Source: CAIQJJ01 sp964606085 (lineage in GTDB: Bacteria; Chloroflexota; Anaerolineae; Anaerolineales; UBA4823). From it: a stretch of 64,000 nucleotides of DNA. Below, one piece after another: positions 51,635-59,521 of this stretch; the stretch's first letter is position 1; each line of letters starts with the position of its first letter. Both the position numbers and the translations under genes were made by a program. The notes beneath the pieces were generated by a model. That model searched no databases. It was not told the origin of the DNA and saw only the letters and a program-made list of their open reading frames with translations. Location: positions 1 through 64,000 of the forward strand of contig CAZSFD010000011.1 of the NCBI GenBank assembly GCA_964606085.1. The letters run 5' to 3'.

Positions 51635-52813
51635 TTATTTTTCAGGCGCGCCTGATTTAATCCATTCAATGACACTTTGCAGTTCTTCATCGGTCAGTTG
51701 GCCGGGGTGGCTGCCGGCCTGTTGAATTTGCACCAGGATGCTGTTATCGGGGTCGCCAGGGATGATGCCAGGGCCGCTGTTGCCTTCGGCCAGGGCATCC
51801 TGGTAGGTTGCCAGCGAATAGCCGCCAACCTTTGTCACGCCGTGGCAGGTGGAACAGCGGTTGCGGAACAGGCCCTCGTAGTTGCCCGCCCACGAGTTGG
51901 CTGAGACGCCCTCGCCGAGGGTGGGCGTGGGTGCAACTGTGATGGTGGGCCGCGGGCTGGGCGTGACCGGGGCAAATACCTGCGCCGTCTCGCCCTGCGG
52001 CACCGTGGTGATGGCGGTGCTTTCATAGCCGAGGAAGAAATAGCTGAAAATGCCAAAGCCGATCACGATCACCGCGGCGATGGGGGCGTAGATCATCTGG
52101 CGCTTGCGCAGCACCGCCGCAGGGATGGCTTCCTTGTGACTGGCCTCGATTTCGGCCAGTTGCGCCGGGTGCTCGTCTTCCATCTCGTGGCGGGTCATCT
52201 GGCCGGTGAAGATGCTCTTGTTGAACATCTTGATGTGGACGTGGTAGAAGTGCCACAGGATGATGGCTGCCACGGCCAGCACGGCCTCTGCTCCGTGGGC
52301 GGCTTTGGCCGCAGGGATGGCCTCGCCGGGCAGGAAGCGGGTGGACAGCACCGGGTTCCACATCAGGAAGCCCGTCAGCGCCATCAACACCGTTCCCCAC
52401 ACCACCGCCAGGTATTCAGCCTTTTCGGCGTAGTTGAACTGGCCGTATTGGGCGTGCTCTTTGCGGATGCCAAGATAATAGGCGATGTCCTGAAAAACAT
52501 GCTTGATGTCATCCAGCCAGGGCATCATCGTCCAACGGGCGCGCAGCACGATGATGCGGTACAGCAATTCCAGCACATGATACAGGCTGACAATCAACAT
52601 CACGATGGCAGCCCAGTGATGGATGACACGCGTCCCTTCGATGCCGCCGAACAGGCGCAGGAAGAACAGGCTGATGGGTGACTCGGCGAACTTCTGGATC
52701 AACCCGGTCAGGCCGAGCAGCGAGAACGAGACCAGGAACACGCCATGTTGGATGCGCTGGCTGAGGTCGAAGCGCTGGTAGGTTTGGGGCGAGGCGGCGT
52801 GATGCTCACTCAT
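51635..52813 (-). CDS. Cytochrome b fused to a monohaem cytochrome c domain
   Basis: This 392-residue protein (ATG at 52813 with GAGGAGG upstream) has a dihaem cytochrome b part with four helices. Haem-ligand histidines are seen in RIQHGVFLVSF, VIHHWAAIVMLIVSLYHVLELL and ILWHFYHVHI. After another helix (about 245-265) and a Pro/Thr linker, an external cytochrome c domain carries one CSTCH site. It belongs to the formate-dehydrogenase-gamma/cytochrome b561-like quinone-linked group. It overlaps the upstream nonahaem cytochrome gene by 8 nt. Confidence 0.92.
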   Translation of the reverse strand: MSEHHAASPQTYQRFDLSQRIQHGVFLVSFSLLGLTGLIQKFAESPISLFFLRLFGGIEGTRVIHHWAAIVMLIVSLYHVLELLYRIIVLRARWTMMPWLDDIKHVFQDIAYYLGIRKEHAQYGQFNYAEKAEYLAVVWGTVLMALTGFLMWNPVLSTRFLPGEAIPAAKAAHGAEAVLAVAAIILWHFYHVHIKMFNKSIFTGQMTRHEMEDEHPAQLAEIEASHKEAIPAAVLRKRQMIYAPIAAVIVIGFGIFSYFFLGYESTAITTVPQGETAQVFAPVTPSPRPTITVAPTPTLGEGVSANSWAGNYEGLFRNRCSTCHGVTKVGGYSLATYQDALAEGNSGPGIIPGDPDNSILVQIQQAGSHPGQLTDEELQSVIEWIKSGAPEK

Positions 52814-54212
52814 GGCGGGCCTCCTCGCCGAGTTGGGCGGGTTCGTCGGGTGGAACTGGGTCATCGCTGAGGGGGCTGGGTTTTTCTGGCGGGGATGCCT
52901 CTGTTGGGATTTCTGCAGGCGGTGTAGGGTTTTCCCTGGCCGTGTCAGGCGGCATGGCAGCCTGATCGGGTTCGAGTGGCCCGGTTGCATCTGCTTCGGT
53001 GGGAATGGCGTCGGGTTCGGGTTGCGGGGCGGCAGGCTCTTCAGAGGCCGGGGCGTGCGGCTTGCGTGGCAGGCGGTTGATCACCCGGCGGCTGGCATCC
53101 AGCACTACCATCACCCCCATGCCGCCCAACACCAGCGGGATGAAGAATTTGTAGAACAGGTCTACATAATAGACGATGGGGTATTTTTCGGGCGAGGGGT
53201 AGTAGTGCGACATCCACGAAGCGGGGAAATCGGACGTGGCATCGGGGTGGCAGGTCTGGCAGCGCGCCAGCAGGTTTTCGCGCACTTGCAGGCCCTTCTG
53301 CGGGTCATCGGTGCGCAGGATTTCGTGGACGCCGTGGCAGTCGTAGCAGACGGGCTTATTGGTTTCAGCGTCAGGCGACTGCTTCTCGAAGATCATCACT
53401 GTCGTGCCGTGAAAATCGGCCACATAAGTATCGAGGACTTCGGTGGTCAGGCCGTACTTCGCCATGCGCGTGGAGTCGGTGTGGCAGTTGGCGCAAATCT
53501 GCGGCGATTGCAGGCGGTAGGCGGCGGTGGTGGGGTCGCCAATGTTGTGGACGCCGTGACAGTCAATGCAGGTGGGCACGTCCAGGTTGCCTTCGGTGAG
53601 CGCCGCGCCATGCACGCTGGCGGCATATTTCTCGTAAATGGCGCTGTGGCATTTGGCGCAGGTTTGCGGTATCCACAGGTGCGCTTCGGGCAAAATTTCA
53701 TTTGTTTCGGGGTTGGTAAGGCGCTGCACGGCATGGGCGCTGTGGCAGTCAGTGCAGGCGGCGGCCTCACGCTTTCCGGCGGCCAGGGCCTGGGCGTGGA
53801 CGCTGTCGGCGGCCTGGCTGGCCTCGCCGCTGTGGCAGAAGGCGCAGCTTTCGTTCAGCTTCAGAGTCACTTCGCGCCCATCCTGGGCGCTGAAGGCCGG
53901 GTGCGGGTACGCCCCCACGTCGCGGTGGCACTGCACGCAGGCGTAGCCTAACGCACCGTGGACGGAATTGGTGTGTTCGAGCGGGTCTACGAACAGGTCG
54001 AGCGTGCTGCCATCGCCGAGCGGCATGGTCTGGCCAGGCTGGCCGTGGCAGCTCAGGCAGGTTTCGTCGCTAATCGAGAGTGGCGCGGGGGTCGGTTCGG
54101 CGGCCTGGGGCAGCGGTGCGGCACGAACAGGGATCGCCAGGATCAGCAGGCTGCTTGCCAGCAAGATCACGCCGGATAGGAGGGGGAAGAATTTGGGGAT
54201 GGTGAGGTGCAT
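52806..54212 (-). CDS. Nonahaem c-type cytochrome with C-terminal anchor (second cassette)
   Basis: This 468-residue exported protein has a signal peptide (1-31) and nine CXXCH sites (CLSCH, CVQCH, CAFCH, CTDCH, CAKCH, CIDCH, CANCH, CYDCH, CQTCH). A membrane helix follows (about 355-380, FFIPLVLGGMGVMVVL), then a Pro/Glu-rich cytoplasmic tail of about 80 residues. Spacing and motif order are close to the other nonahaem protein (54901-56067), so the two are duplicates. Each is followed by a cytochrome b gene. Confidence 0.93.
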   Translation of the reverse strand: MHLTIPKFFPLLSGVILLASSLLILAIPVRAAPLPQAAEPTPAPLSISDETCLSCHGQPGQTMPLGDGSTLDLFVDPLEHTNSVHGALGYACVQCHRDVGAYPHPAFSAQDGREVTLKLNESCAFCHSGEASQAADSVHAQALAAGKREAAACTDCHSAHAVQRLTNPETNEILPEAHLWIPQTCAKCHSAIYEKYAASVHGAALTEGNLDVPTCIDCHGVHNIGDPTTAAYRLQSPQICANCHTDSTRMAKYGLTTEVLDTYVADFHGTTVMIFEKQSPDAETNKPVCYDCHGVHEILRTDDPQKGLQVRENLLARCQTCHPDATSDFPASWMSHYYPSPEKYPIVYYVDLFYKFFIPLVLGGMGVMVVLDASRRVINRLPRKPHAPASEEPAAPQPEPDAIPTEADATGPLEPDQAAMPPDTARENPTPPAEIPTEASPPEKPSPLSDDPVPPDEPAQLGEEARHE

Positions 54213-54223
54213 ATTCGATTTCC

Positions 54224-54904
54224 CTACTCGCTTTTCTCGCCGCTCAGGCGTTCATATTCTTTGGCGTGGAACTGGCGCATCTCTGCTTCGCTCAACTTGC
54301 CGGTGAACATGCTCAAATTCAGGCGTTCAATGTGGACGTGGTAGATATGCCACACCATGATGAAGATGGTCGCCACGATGGCTTCGGTGCTGTGGGCCAA
54401 TTTCGCCGCTGGCACAATCCCGCCGGGGAAAAGCTGCGTGAACTGCACCGGGAACCAGATAATGAACCCCGAAATGACCATGATCCCGATGCCGAAGAAC
54501 AGAAACCAATAGGTGATCTTCTGCTCGAAGTTGTAGCGGCCAAAGGCGGGGCGGTCTTTGCGCAGGAAGAGCAGGTACTTGAGCATCTGCCAGGCATCGC
54601 GCACGTCTTGCACCGTCGGCAGCATGTCGCCGGGCAGTTTGCGCCGCACCAACAGGATGATGATCACGGCCAGGTGGTAGATCACTTCGAGCGTCAGCAC
54701 GATGGCGGCGACGTGGTGGATATTGCGGATCAGTTCCACCTGTTCGGGCGTGGCGAGCAATTGCTGGCTCCAGGCGGCCTCACGGTATTTTTGCGGCAGG
54801 CCGGTCAGCAGCAGCACCACGAAGCTCAGGATCAGCAGGGCGTGTTCCCAGCGCTGCGCCAGCGAGAAGCGCCAGAAGGTGCGTTCTTGCGTAATGGTTT
54901 TCAT
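54224..54904 (-). CDS. Membrane cytochrome b (first cassette)
   Basis: This 226-residue, four-helix cytochrome b starts at the ATG at 54904, overlapping the upstream cytochrome stop by 4 nt. Haem-ligand histidines lie in QRWEHALLILSFVVLL, IHHVAAIVLTLEVIYHLAVI and VWHIYHVHIERL, giving two b haems. It resembles the first half of the gene at 51635 but lacks the C-terminal cytochrome c domain. It probably links the quinone pool to the neighbouring nonahaem cytochrome. Confidence 0.92.
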   Translation of the reverse strand: MKTITQERTFWRFSLAQRWEHALLILSFVVLLLTGLPQKYREAAWSQQLLATPEQVELIRNIHHVAAIVLTLEVIYHLAVIIILLVRRKLPGDMLPTVQDVRDAWQMLKYLLFLRKDRPAFGRYNFEQKITYWFLFFGIGIMVISGFIIWFPVQFTQLFPGGIVPAAKLAHSTEAIVATIFIMVWHIYHVHIERLNLSMFTGKLSEAEMRQFHAKEYERLSGEKSE

Positions 54905-56067
54905 GGCAGGTTCCTCCGCACGCGCCCGGCCGTGTTGCGGACGATTTGCAGCAGCACATAAATGACCGAGGCCCACAGCACAACCGGCATGAACCAATCG
55001 TAGAACGATTTGACGTAAAACACGAACGGCGTGCGGGCCAGGCTGATCTCGTTGTGGCCTGTCCAGGCCGCGGTCCAGTTCGGGCCTGCGCCGGGGTGAC
55101 ACTCGGCGCAGGTGGCTTGCAGGTTGGCCGGGTTGACTTTCGAGGCCGGGTCGTCGGTCTGACGGATGTCGTGGATGCCGTGGCAGTCGGTACACACGGC
55201 GCTGTCGTGCCAGATGGCCGGCCAGCGTGCCTTGTAGACGGAAACATCCACGCCATGCCAGGAGAGCTTGTAGATGTCGTAAACATCGGCTGGCAGGCCA
55301 TATTGGCTCATCATGACTTCATCGGCGTGACAGTTGGCGCACATTTCGGGGGTCTGCACGCGGAATTGCTCGGTGCGTGGGTCTTGAATATCATGCACGC
55401 CGTGACAATCGGTGCAGACGGGCACATCGGGGTTGTCCTCGCCGATCAGGGCCGCACCATGAATGCTCTGCTTGTAGGCATCCACGATCTCGCCGTGACA
55501 TTGAGCGCACGTCTCCGAGATGTGGGCGCGCGGCTCGTTGGGCGGGCGCACGTCGTGTGCGCCGTGGCAATCGGTGCAGACCGGGGCTTCGGGGTGGCCG
55601 GAAGCGGCCATCTGGGTGTGGATGCTGTCCTGGGCCTTCTCGTAATTGTTGGAATGGCACTTCTGGCAGGTCTGGTAGTAACCGAGGGAGAGTTCGCGGC
55701 GGCTGGTGTAGGTCTGCGCCGGGTGCGGGTAGGTGGTGATGTTGTTGTGACACGCCTCGCATTCGATTCCGAGCGAACTATGGATGGAATGCTCGATCTC
55801 GTCGGCTGAGATCACCAGCGAAAGCGTCTCGCCGCTGGGCAGGGCGATGTCTTTGACCTTATCGGGGTTGCTGTGACAGCCCAGGCAGTATTTTTCGGTT
55901 TCCTGTGCGGCGGGGGCGGTCACATCGGCGGCGCGGGCGGGCGTGGAAATACCAAGCAAGACCGCGATCACAAGGAAGGTAAGACCGACAATTTGTGGCG
56001 CAAATCTCAGATTTGCGCTACGTTTGGCGGCAGCTGGAAACCGCGCTTTGGAGGGGTTACTTGCCAT
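54901..56067 (-). CDS. Nonahaem c-type cytochrome with C-terminal anchor (first cassette)
   Basis: This 388-residue exported protein starts at the ATG at 56067, with GGGAGAG upstream. It has nine CXXCH sites (CLGCH, CEACH, CQKCH, CTDCH, CAQCH, CTDCH, CANCH, CTDCH, CAECH) and a C-terminal membrane helix (YDWFMPVVLWASVIYVLLQIV). The n-region of the signal peptide is unusually long and partly encoded by a perfect palindromic repeat (55998-56018). It overlaps the 50-residue membrane peptide gene upstream by 11 nt and the cytochrome b gene by 4 nt. Confidence 0.93.
   Translation of the reverse strand: MASNPSKARFPAAAKRSANLRFAPQIVGLTFLVIAVLLGISTPARAADVTAPAAQETEKYCLGCHSNPDKVKDIALPSGETLSLVISADEIEHSIHSSLGIECEACHNNITTYPHPAQTYTSRRELSLGYYQTCQKCHSNNYEKAQDSIHTQMAASGHPEAPVCTDCHGAHDVRPPNEPRAHISETCAQCHGEIVDAYKQSIHGAALIGEDNPDVPVCTDCHGVHDIQDPRTEQFRVQTPEMCANCHADEVMMSQYGLPADVYDIYKLSWHGVDVSVYKARWPAIWHDSAVCTDCHGIHDIRQTDDPASKVNPANLQATCAECHPGAGPNWTAAWTGHNEISLARTPFVFYVKSFYDWFMPVVLWASVIYVLLQIVRNTAGRVRRNLP
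55998..56018. repeat. Palindromic repeat inside the signal-peptide region of a cytochrome gene
   Basis: GCGCAAATCT (55998-56007), one C, then AGATTTGCGC (56009-56018). It is in frame and encodes part of RSANLRFAPQ, just before the hydrophobic core of the signal peptide. The palindrome extends outward with one mismatch (GTG/TAC). Confidence 0.82.
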
Positions 56068-56209
56068 TCTTCTCTCCCGCGGGCGGTTCAGCCACCAGCC
56101 CCAGGCGGCGCAAAAGATACGAGATGCCGAACAAAATCCCCAACGGCACCGCGCAGCGCACCACAAACAGCAACCCGACGAAAATTGGGTTGGGATCGGC
56201 GTGTTCCAT
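56057..56209 (-). CDS. 50-residue single-helix membrane protein in the cytochrome operon
   Basis: A short gene between nrfD and the nonahaem cytochrome. It starts MEHADPNPIFVGLLFVV (ATG at 56209), has one or two short hydrophobic stretches (about 8-34) with an arginine in the middle, then LRRLGLVAEPPAGEKNGK. Its stop overlaps the next start by 11 nt, a strong sign of real translation. A role as a small subunit or assembly factor of the NrfD complex is inference; I do not recognise a family. Confidence 0.65.
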   Translation of the reverse strand: MEHADPNPIFVGLLFVVRCAVPLGILFGISYLLRRLGLVAEPPAGEKNGK

Positions 56210-56235
56210 AAGTATTGATCTCCATTTTGCCACAA

Positions 56236-56264
56236 ACTTCCGAAGTCTTTAAGACTTCGGAAGT
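56236..56264. repeat. Hairpin downstream of nrfD, shares core with the 30031 terminator
   Basis: ACTTCCGAAGTCTT (56236-56249), one T, then AAGACTTCGGAAGT (56251-56264). It lies 4 nt after the nrfD stop and 27 nt before the small membrane gene. The 11-nt core ACTTCCGAAGT is identical to that in the terminator at 30031-30077, so this is likely a dispersed repeat used as an mRNA border. Confidence 0.8.
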
Positions 56265-56268
56265 CTCA

Positions 56269-57501
56269 TCACTTCTCGCCATCGAACAATGGCAGCAGCT
56301 TGACGCCCAACGTCAGCAGCAGCAGCGCATAGCCGATGATCCCCACCGCCACGCCCCACTCCACCAGCGACGGCCAGTATTCCCCGGCGGGCAACTGGTA
56401 CAACGTCCCCGGCGAATAGGCCACCGGCACGAACAACCCGCTGACCGTGATGTTCCAGCGGTGGGTGATGATGCCGAGCATGCCCGAAATGCCGCCGATG
56501 ACGAGGAAAAGCGGCGAACGGTTGAAGCGCGGCGTCAGAAACAGCACCGCCGGGACGATGATGCCCAGGCCCACTTCGCCCACCCAAAAACTGAAATTGT
56601 AGGGCGTCTGCTGGTTCAAAATGAACAGCGACTCGCTCACCAGCGGCGTGCGGCCATAGTAGGCCACCGTGGCCAAATCCCAAAATTTGATGTAGCCGTA
56701 GGCCAAAAAGGCCAGCCCGCTGAATTTGGCAATCGTGCGCAGTACATCGTGCGGCACGCGGCGCTTGAGCGTGATCCATTCGACCACCAGGGCAATCGTC
56801 ATCGTCAGCGCCGGGCCGGCCGCCACCGCCGACAGGATGAACATGATCGGCATCGAGGGCTTGAACCAGATCGGGCGCGACTTGACGATGCCGTAGGTGG
56901 CTCCGAGCGAAGATTGATGCAGCAGCGAAATGCCCAGCCCCAACACGGCCAGCGCCGGGGCCAGCTTGTGCAGCAGGTGAGCGGCTTTGCGGATGTAGTC
57001 AATGTAGCGCACCCGGTCGAAGATTTTGGCCTCGGCGATCACCGGCAAAAACTCCACCACCATGATCACGAGATAAATGGTGATGCACCAGGTAATTTCC
57101 CACAGCACCGAGTGGACGTTCCAGAACGCCCACGGATGCCAGAAGCGGTCGGGGCGGCCAATATCCATCACCAGCGTCAGCAGCGCCGACGTGTAGCCGA
57201 TGAAGCCCACCAGCACGGCCAGGCGCACAATGGATTGGAAGTGTTTCAAGCCAAAGATGTAGACGATGGCCGAAAGCGTGAACGCGCCCGCCCCCAGGGC
57301 GATGGACGACAGATCAATGGTGATCCACAACCCCCAGGGGACGAGGTCGCTCATATTGGTGATCCATAGCCCCTGCCAGAACACATCCACGGCGGCCACC
57401 AACCCGATGGCCAGGCACAACCCGATGAAGGCCAGCCATGCCAGCATGGCCGGGCTGAGACGCGGCAGCGTGAAACCTTTGCGCGGCGCCAGGGTGGTCA
57501 T
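56269..57501 (-). CDS. nrfD: NrfD/PsrC-type quinone-interacting membrane subunit
   Basis: This 410-residue protein has about ten membrane helices and belongs to the NrfD/PsrC/ActC family, which exchanges electrons with quinone. Typical parts are LAFIGLCLAIGLVAAV, NMSDLVPWGLWITIDLSSIALGAGAFTLS, MDIGRPDRFWHPWAFWNVHSVLWEITWC and SLGATYGIVKSRPIWF. It overlaps the iron-sulfur protein gene by 4 nt, its usual partner. No molybdenum subunit accompanies them. Confidence 0.94.
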   Translation of the reverse strand: MTTLAPRKGFTLPRLSPAMLAWLAFIGLCLAIGLVAAVDVFWQGLWITNMSDLVPWGLWITIDLSSIALGAGAFTLSAIVYIFGLKHFQSIVRLAVLVGFIGYTSALLTLVMDIGRPDRFWHPWAFWNVHSVLWEITWCITIYLVIMVVEFLPVIAEAKIFDRVRYIDYIRKAAHLLHKLAPALAVLGLGISLLHQSSLGATYGIVKSRPIWFKPSMPIMFILSAVAAGPALTMTIALVVEWITLKRRVPHDVLRTIAKFSGLAFLAYGYIKFWDLATVAYYGRTPLVSESLFILNQQTPYNFSFWVGEVGLGIIVPAVLFLTPRFNRSPLFLVIGGISGMLGIITHRWNITVSGLFVPVAYSPGTLYQLPAGEYWPSLVEWGVAVGIIGYALLLLTLGVKLLPLFDGEK

Positions 57502-58328
57502 AGGCCCTCCTTTGGCGGGATATAGTAGACGTTGGCCTCCGTCCCCAGGTCTTCGCGCAGGCGGATGGTGGCGTGGGCGCGGATGTACTCGGAAACCGGG
57601 CTTTGTTCGTCGTTCAGGTCGCCAAAGACGCGCGCCCCCACCGGGCAGACGTTGACGCAGGCGGGCGTGGCTTCGGCGTCTACGCCGGGCATCAGGCCGC
57701 TGCGCAGGCCGTCATCAATGCGGTGAATGCAGAAGGTACACTTTTCCACCACACCGCGCGGCCGGCGTTCGACCTCGGCGATGCCCCAGGTGGGGATGTA
57801 GGGATTTTCCTCGCTGCGTTCCTGCCAGTTGAAGCGGCGGGCGTCGTAGGGACAGGCCACCTGGCAGTAGCGGCAGCCGATACAGCGGTCGTAATTCATC
57901 ACCACCAGCCCATCTTCGCGGTGGTAGGTAGCTTGCACGGGGCAGACCTCCACGCAGGGGGCGTTCTGGCAGTGCAGGCAGGGCCGGGTGAAGAAAAATT
58001 CGCGCCCGGTGGATGTTTTCTCGTTGACGATGATGTTCCAGGGTTCGCCAGAAAGGACATCGTTGGTAGCGCTGCACGCCCGCTGGCAGTAGCCGCAGCC
58101 GATACATTTATCCAGGTCAATTGCCATGCCCCAACGGAACGGGCCGTGGCCGTCGCCATGCCCGTCGCCGTTGATGGAAAGTTGCTCGCTCTTGAGTTGT
58201 CCGAACGGCGAGAGCGGCCCGGTGGTAACGACCTGCGCCAGCAGCACCGAACCCGCCGCGGCCACCCCCACTTTGAGAAAATCACGGCGGGTCAGATCGA
58301 CGACGACTTTGGTCTTTTTCTTAGCCAT
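57498..58328 (-). CDS. Tat-exported 4x[4Fe-4S] ferredoxin-like subunit (NrfC/ActB2-like)
   Basis: This 276-residue protein has a twin-arginine signal (TRRDFLKVGVAAAG) and four [4Fe-4S] clusters' worth of cysteines (CIGCGYCQRAC, CLHCQNAPCVEVCP, CIGCRYCQVACP, and CTFC with CVNVCP). It transfers electrons between NrfD and cytochromes on the outer face of the membrane. A His/Gly-rich insert (GDGHGDGHG) follows the signal. It overlaps the octahaem cytochrome gene by 8 nt and nrfD by 4 nt. Confidence 0.94.
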   Translation of the reverse strand: MAKKKTKVVVDLTRRDFLKVGVAAAGSVLLAQVVTTGPLSPFGQLKSEQLSINGDGHGDGHGPFRWGMAIDLDKCIGCGYCQRACSATNDVLSGEPWNIIVNEKTSTGREFFFTRPCLHCQNAPCVEVCPVQATYHREDGLVVMNYDRCIGCRYCQVACPYDARRFNWQERSEENPYIPTWGIAEVERRPRGVVEKCTFCIHRIDDGLRSGLMPGVDAEATPACVNVCPVGARVFGDLNDEQSPVSEYIRAHATIRLREDLGTEANVYYIPPKEGL

Positions 58329-59325
58329 TCTCTTCCACCTCCACCAGCCGGATACGCTTGCTGACTACCCAGGCTGCCGCGCCGCCGGTGATCAGGCCGA
58401 CAATCGCGCCCTGCGCCAGGCCGGTATACAGCCGCACCGTGCCAGCCGCCTTCAATTCGGCAATCGCCTGCTCCTGCTCGCTGACTTTTTCTTCCAGCGA
58501 GAGCATTTCGGCGGTGTTGATGGTTTGCGTGATCTGCCCGGTCAGCTTGACGATCTCGTCGCGCGTGTGGACGGTATCCTGGTGGCAGCCGATACACGCA
58601 TCCGAGCCGACGGTGAAGGTATGGCCGGTGGGGATCAGACCGCCGATGGGGTCATCCATACGCGGGCGGGTATACATGTGACAGTTGGAGCATTCCAGGC
58701 CGGCGTTGGCGTGCGTGCCGTGCGTAAAGGCCGTTCCGCTCTCTTTGTGGCAGTTGGTGCATAGCTCGGTGACGGTGGGCGCGACCGGCTTCTGGGCGTG
58801 CGGGTTGTGGCAGGCCTGGCACTGAATCCCTTGCTGGCCGTGAGCGCTGGCGCGCCATTCGTCGGTGGTGTTTTTGTGACAGGTGGCGCAAAGGTTCTCA
58901 TCGGGGGTGAGCGGCATCTGCGTGGCGGGGTGGCCTGGTTGGAAAGGCCCGTGGCACGATTCGCACGTCACGCCCTCTTCGTTGTAAGCGCCGTTGGCGG
59001 GGTTGAAGCCGGTGGTGTGGCATTCCAGGCAGGCCACCTGCGAGCCGAGTTCGCTCCAATCGCGCTGGAAGATGGGTGAGGAGAAGGCATGGGCGTGGCG
59101 GGTTTCCTGCCAATCGGTGTACAAATCTTCGTGGCAACTCTTACAGGATTCTGACCCGGCGTAGGATGCGACCGTCGGCGTTGCATCGGCGGCCACATCT
59201 GCCGCCTGGGCAGGCTGCGCCTGGCTCAACATGGCTCCTGCCGCCACACAAACTGCAAAAACCAGCATAAATGCCAACCCGCTGCGTCCCCAAATTTTTG
59301 ATAGCGTTAGCCATTTTCGATCCAT
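58321..59325 (-). CDS. Octahaem c-type cytochrome with C-terminal coiled coil and anchor
   Basis: This 334-residue protein has a signal peptide (1-41) and eight CXXCH sites (CKSCH, CLECH, CESCH, CATCH, CQACH, CTNCH, CSNCH, CIGCH). A predicted coiled coil (about 270-300, LSLEEKVSEQEQAIAELKAA) and a membrane helix (about 305-325) follow. The N-terminal YAGSESCKSCHEDLYTDW is of the cytochrome c554 type. It probably passes electrons between the FeS/NrfD complex and the collagen-like octahaem lipoprotein encoded upstream. Confidence 0.93.
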   Translation of the reverse strand: MDRKWLTLSKIWGRSGLAFMLVFAVCVAAGAMLSQAQPAQAADVAADATPTVASYAGSESCKSCHEDLYTDWQETRHAHAFSSPIFQRDWSELGSQVACLECHTTGFNPANGAYNEEGVTCESCHGPFQPGHPATQMPLTPDENLCATCHKNTTDEWRASAHGQQGIQCQACHNPHAQKPVAPTVTELCTNCHKESGTAFTHGTHANAGLECSNCHMYTRPRMDDPIGGLIPTGHTFTVGSDACIGCHQDTVHTRDEIVKLTGQITQTINTAEMLSLEEKVSEQEQAIAELKAAGTVRLYTGLAQGAIVGLITGGAAAWVVSKRIRLVEVEENG

Positions 59326-59381
59326 ATTTCGACCTCTTCACATTTCAAACTGGTAGGTTTACCCTATCGAACATTATTTTT

Positions 59382-59399
59382 ATGGGAGATTCTTCCCAT
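59382..59399. promoter_or_regulatory. Candidate operator: inverted repeat upstream of octahaem cytochrome gene
   Basis: ATGGGA-6 nt-TCCCAT is a perfect inverted repeat 57-74 nt before the start at 59325. A 13-nt word within it (GAATCTCCCATAA, read on the minus strand at 59380-59392) occurs again at 60836-60848, upstream of the other octahaem gene. A shared regulator such as the NarL-like protein is possible. Confidence 0.45.
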
Positions 59400-59471
59400 T
59401 CGATTGTAGGTGCGAATGGATGTCACTCACAGTTAGCAATGTCACGCCCCCTCTCGATAGATGTAACCAAA

Positions 59472-59513
59472 ATGGATGCCACAGGCTTTTTTGCAAAAAC
59501 CTGTGGCATCCAT
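59472..59513 (-). terminator. Intrinsic terminator after the collagen-like cytochrome gene
   Basis: A perfect 14-bp stem (ATGGATGCCACAGG at 59472-59485 with 59500-59513) with an inner A/T pairing is followed on the minus strand by TTTTGG. It lies 8 nt after the stop at 59522. It should separate or attenuate the first cytochrome transcript from the rest of the cluster. Confidence 0.8.
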
Positions 59514-59521
59514 AATTCCTG

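Noticed and set aside
52812..53951. A 379-codon plus-strand frame opposite the nonahaem cytochrome
   Set aside because: The opposite strand has nine CXXCH sites, a signal peptide and an anchor; the plus-strand frame has no motif.
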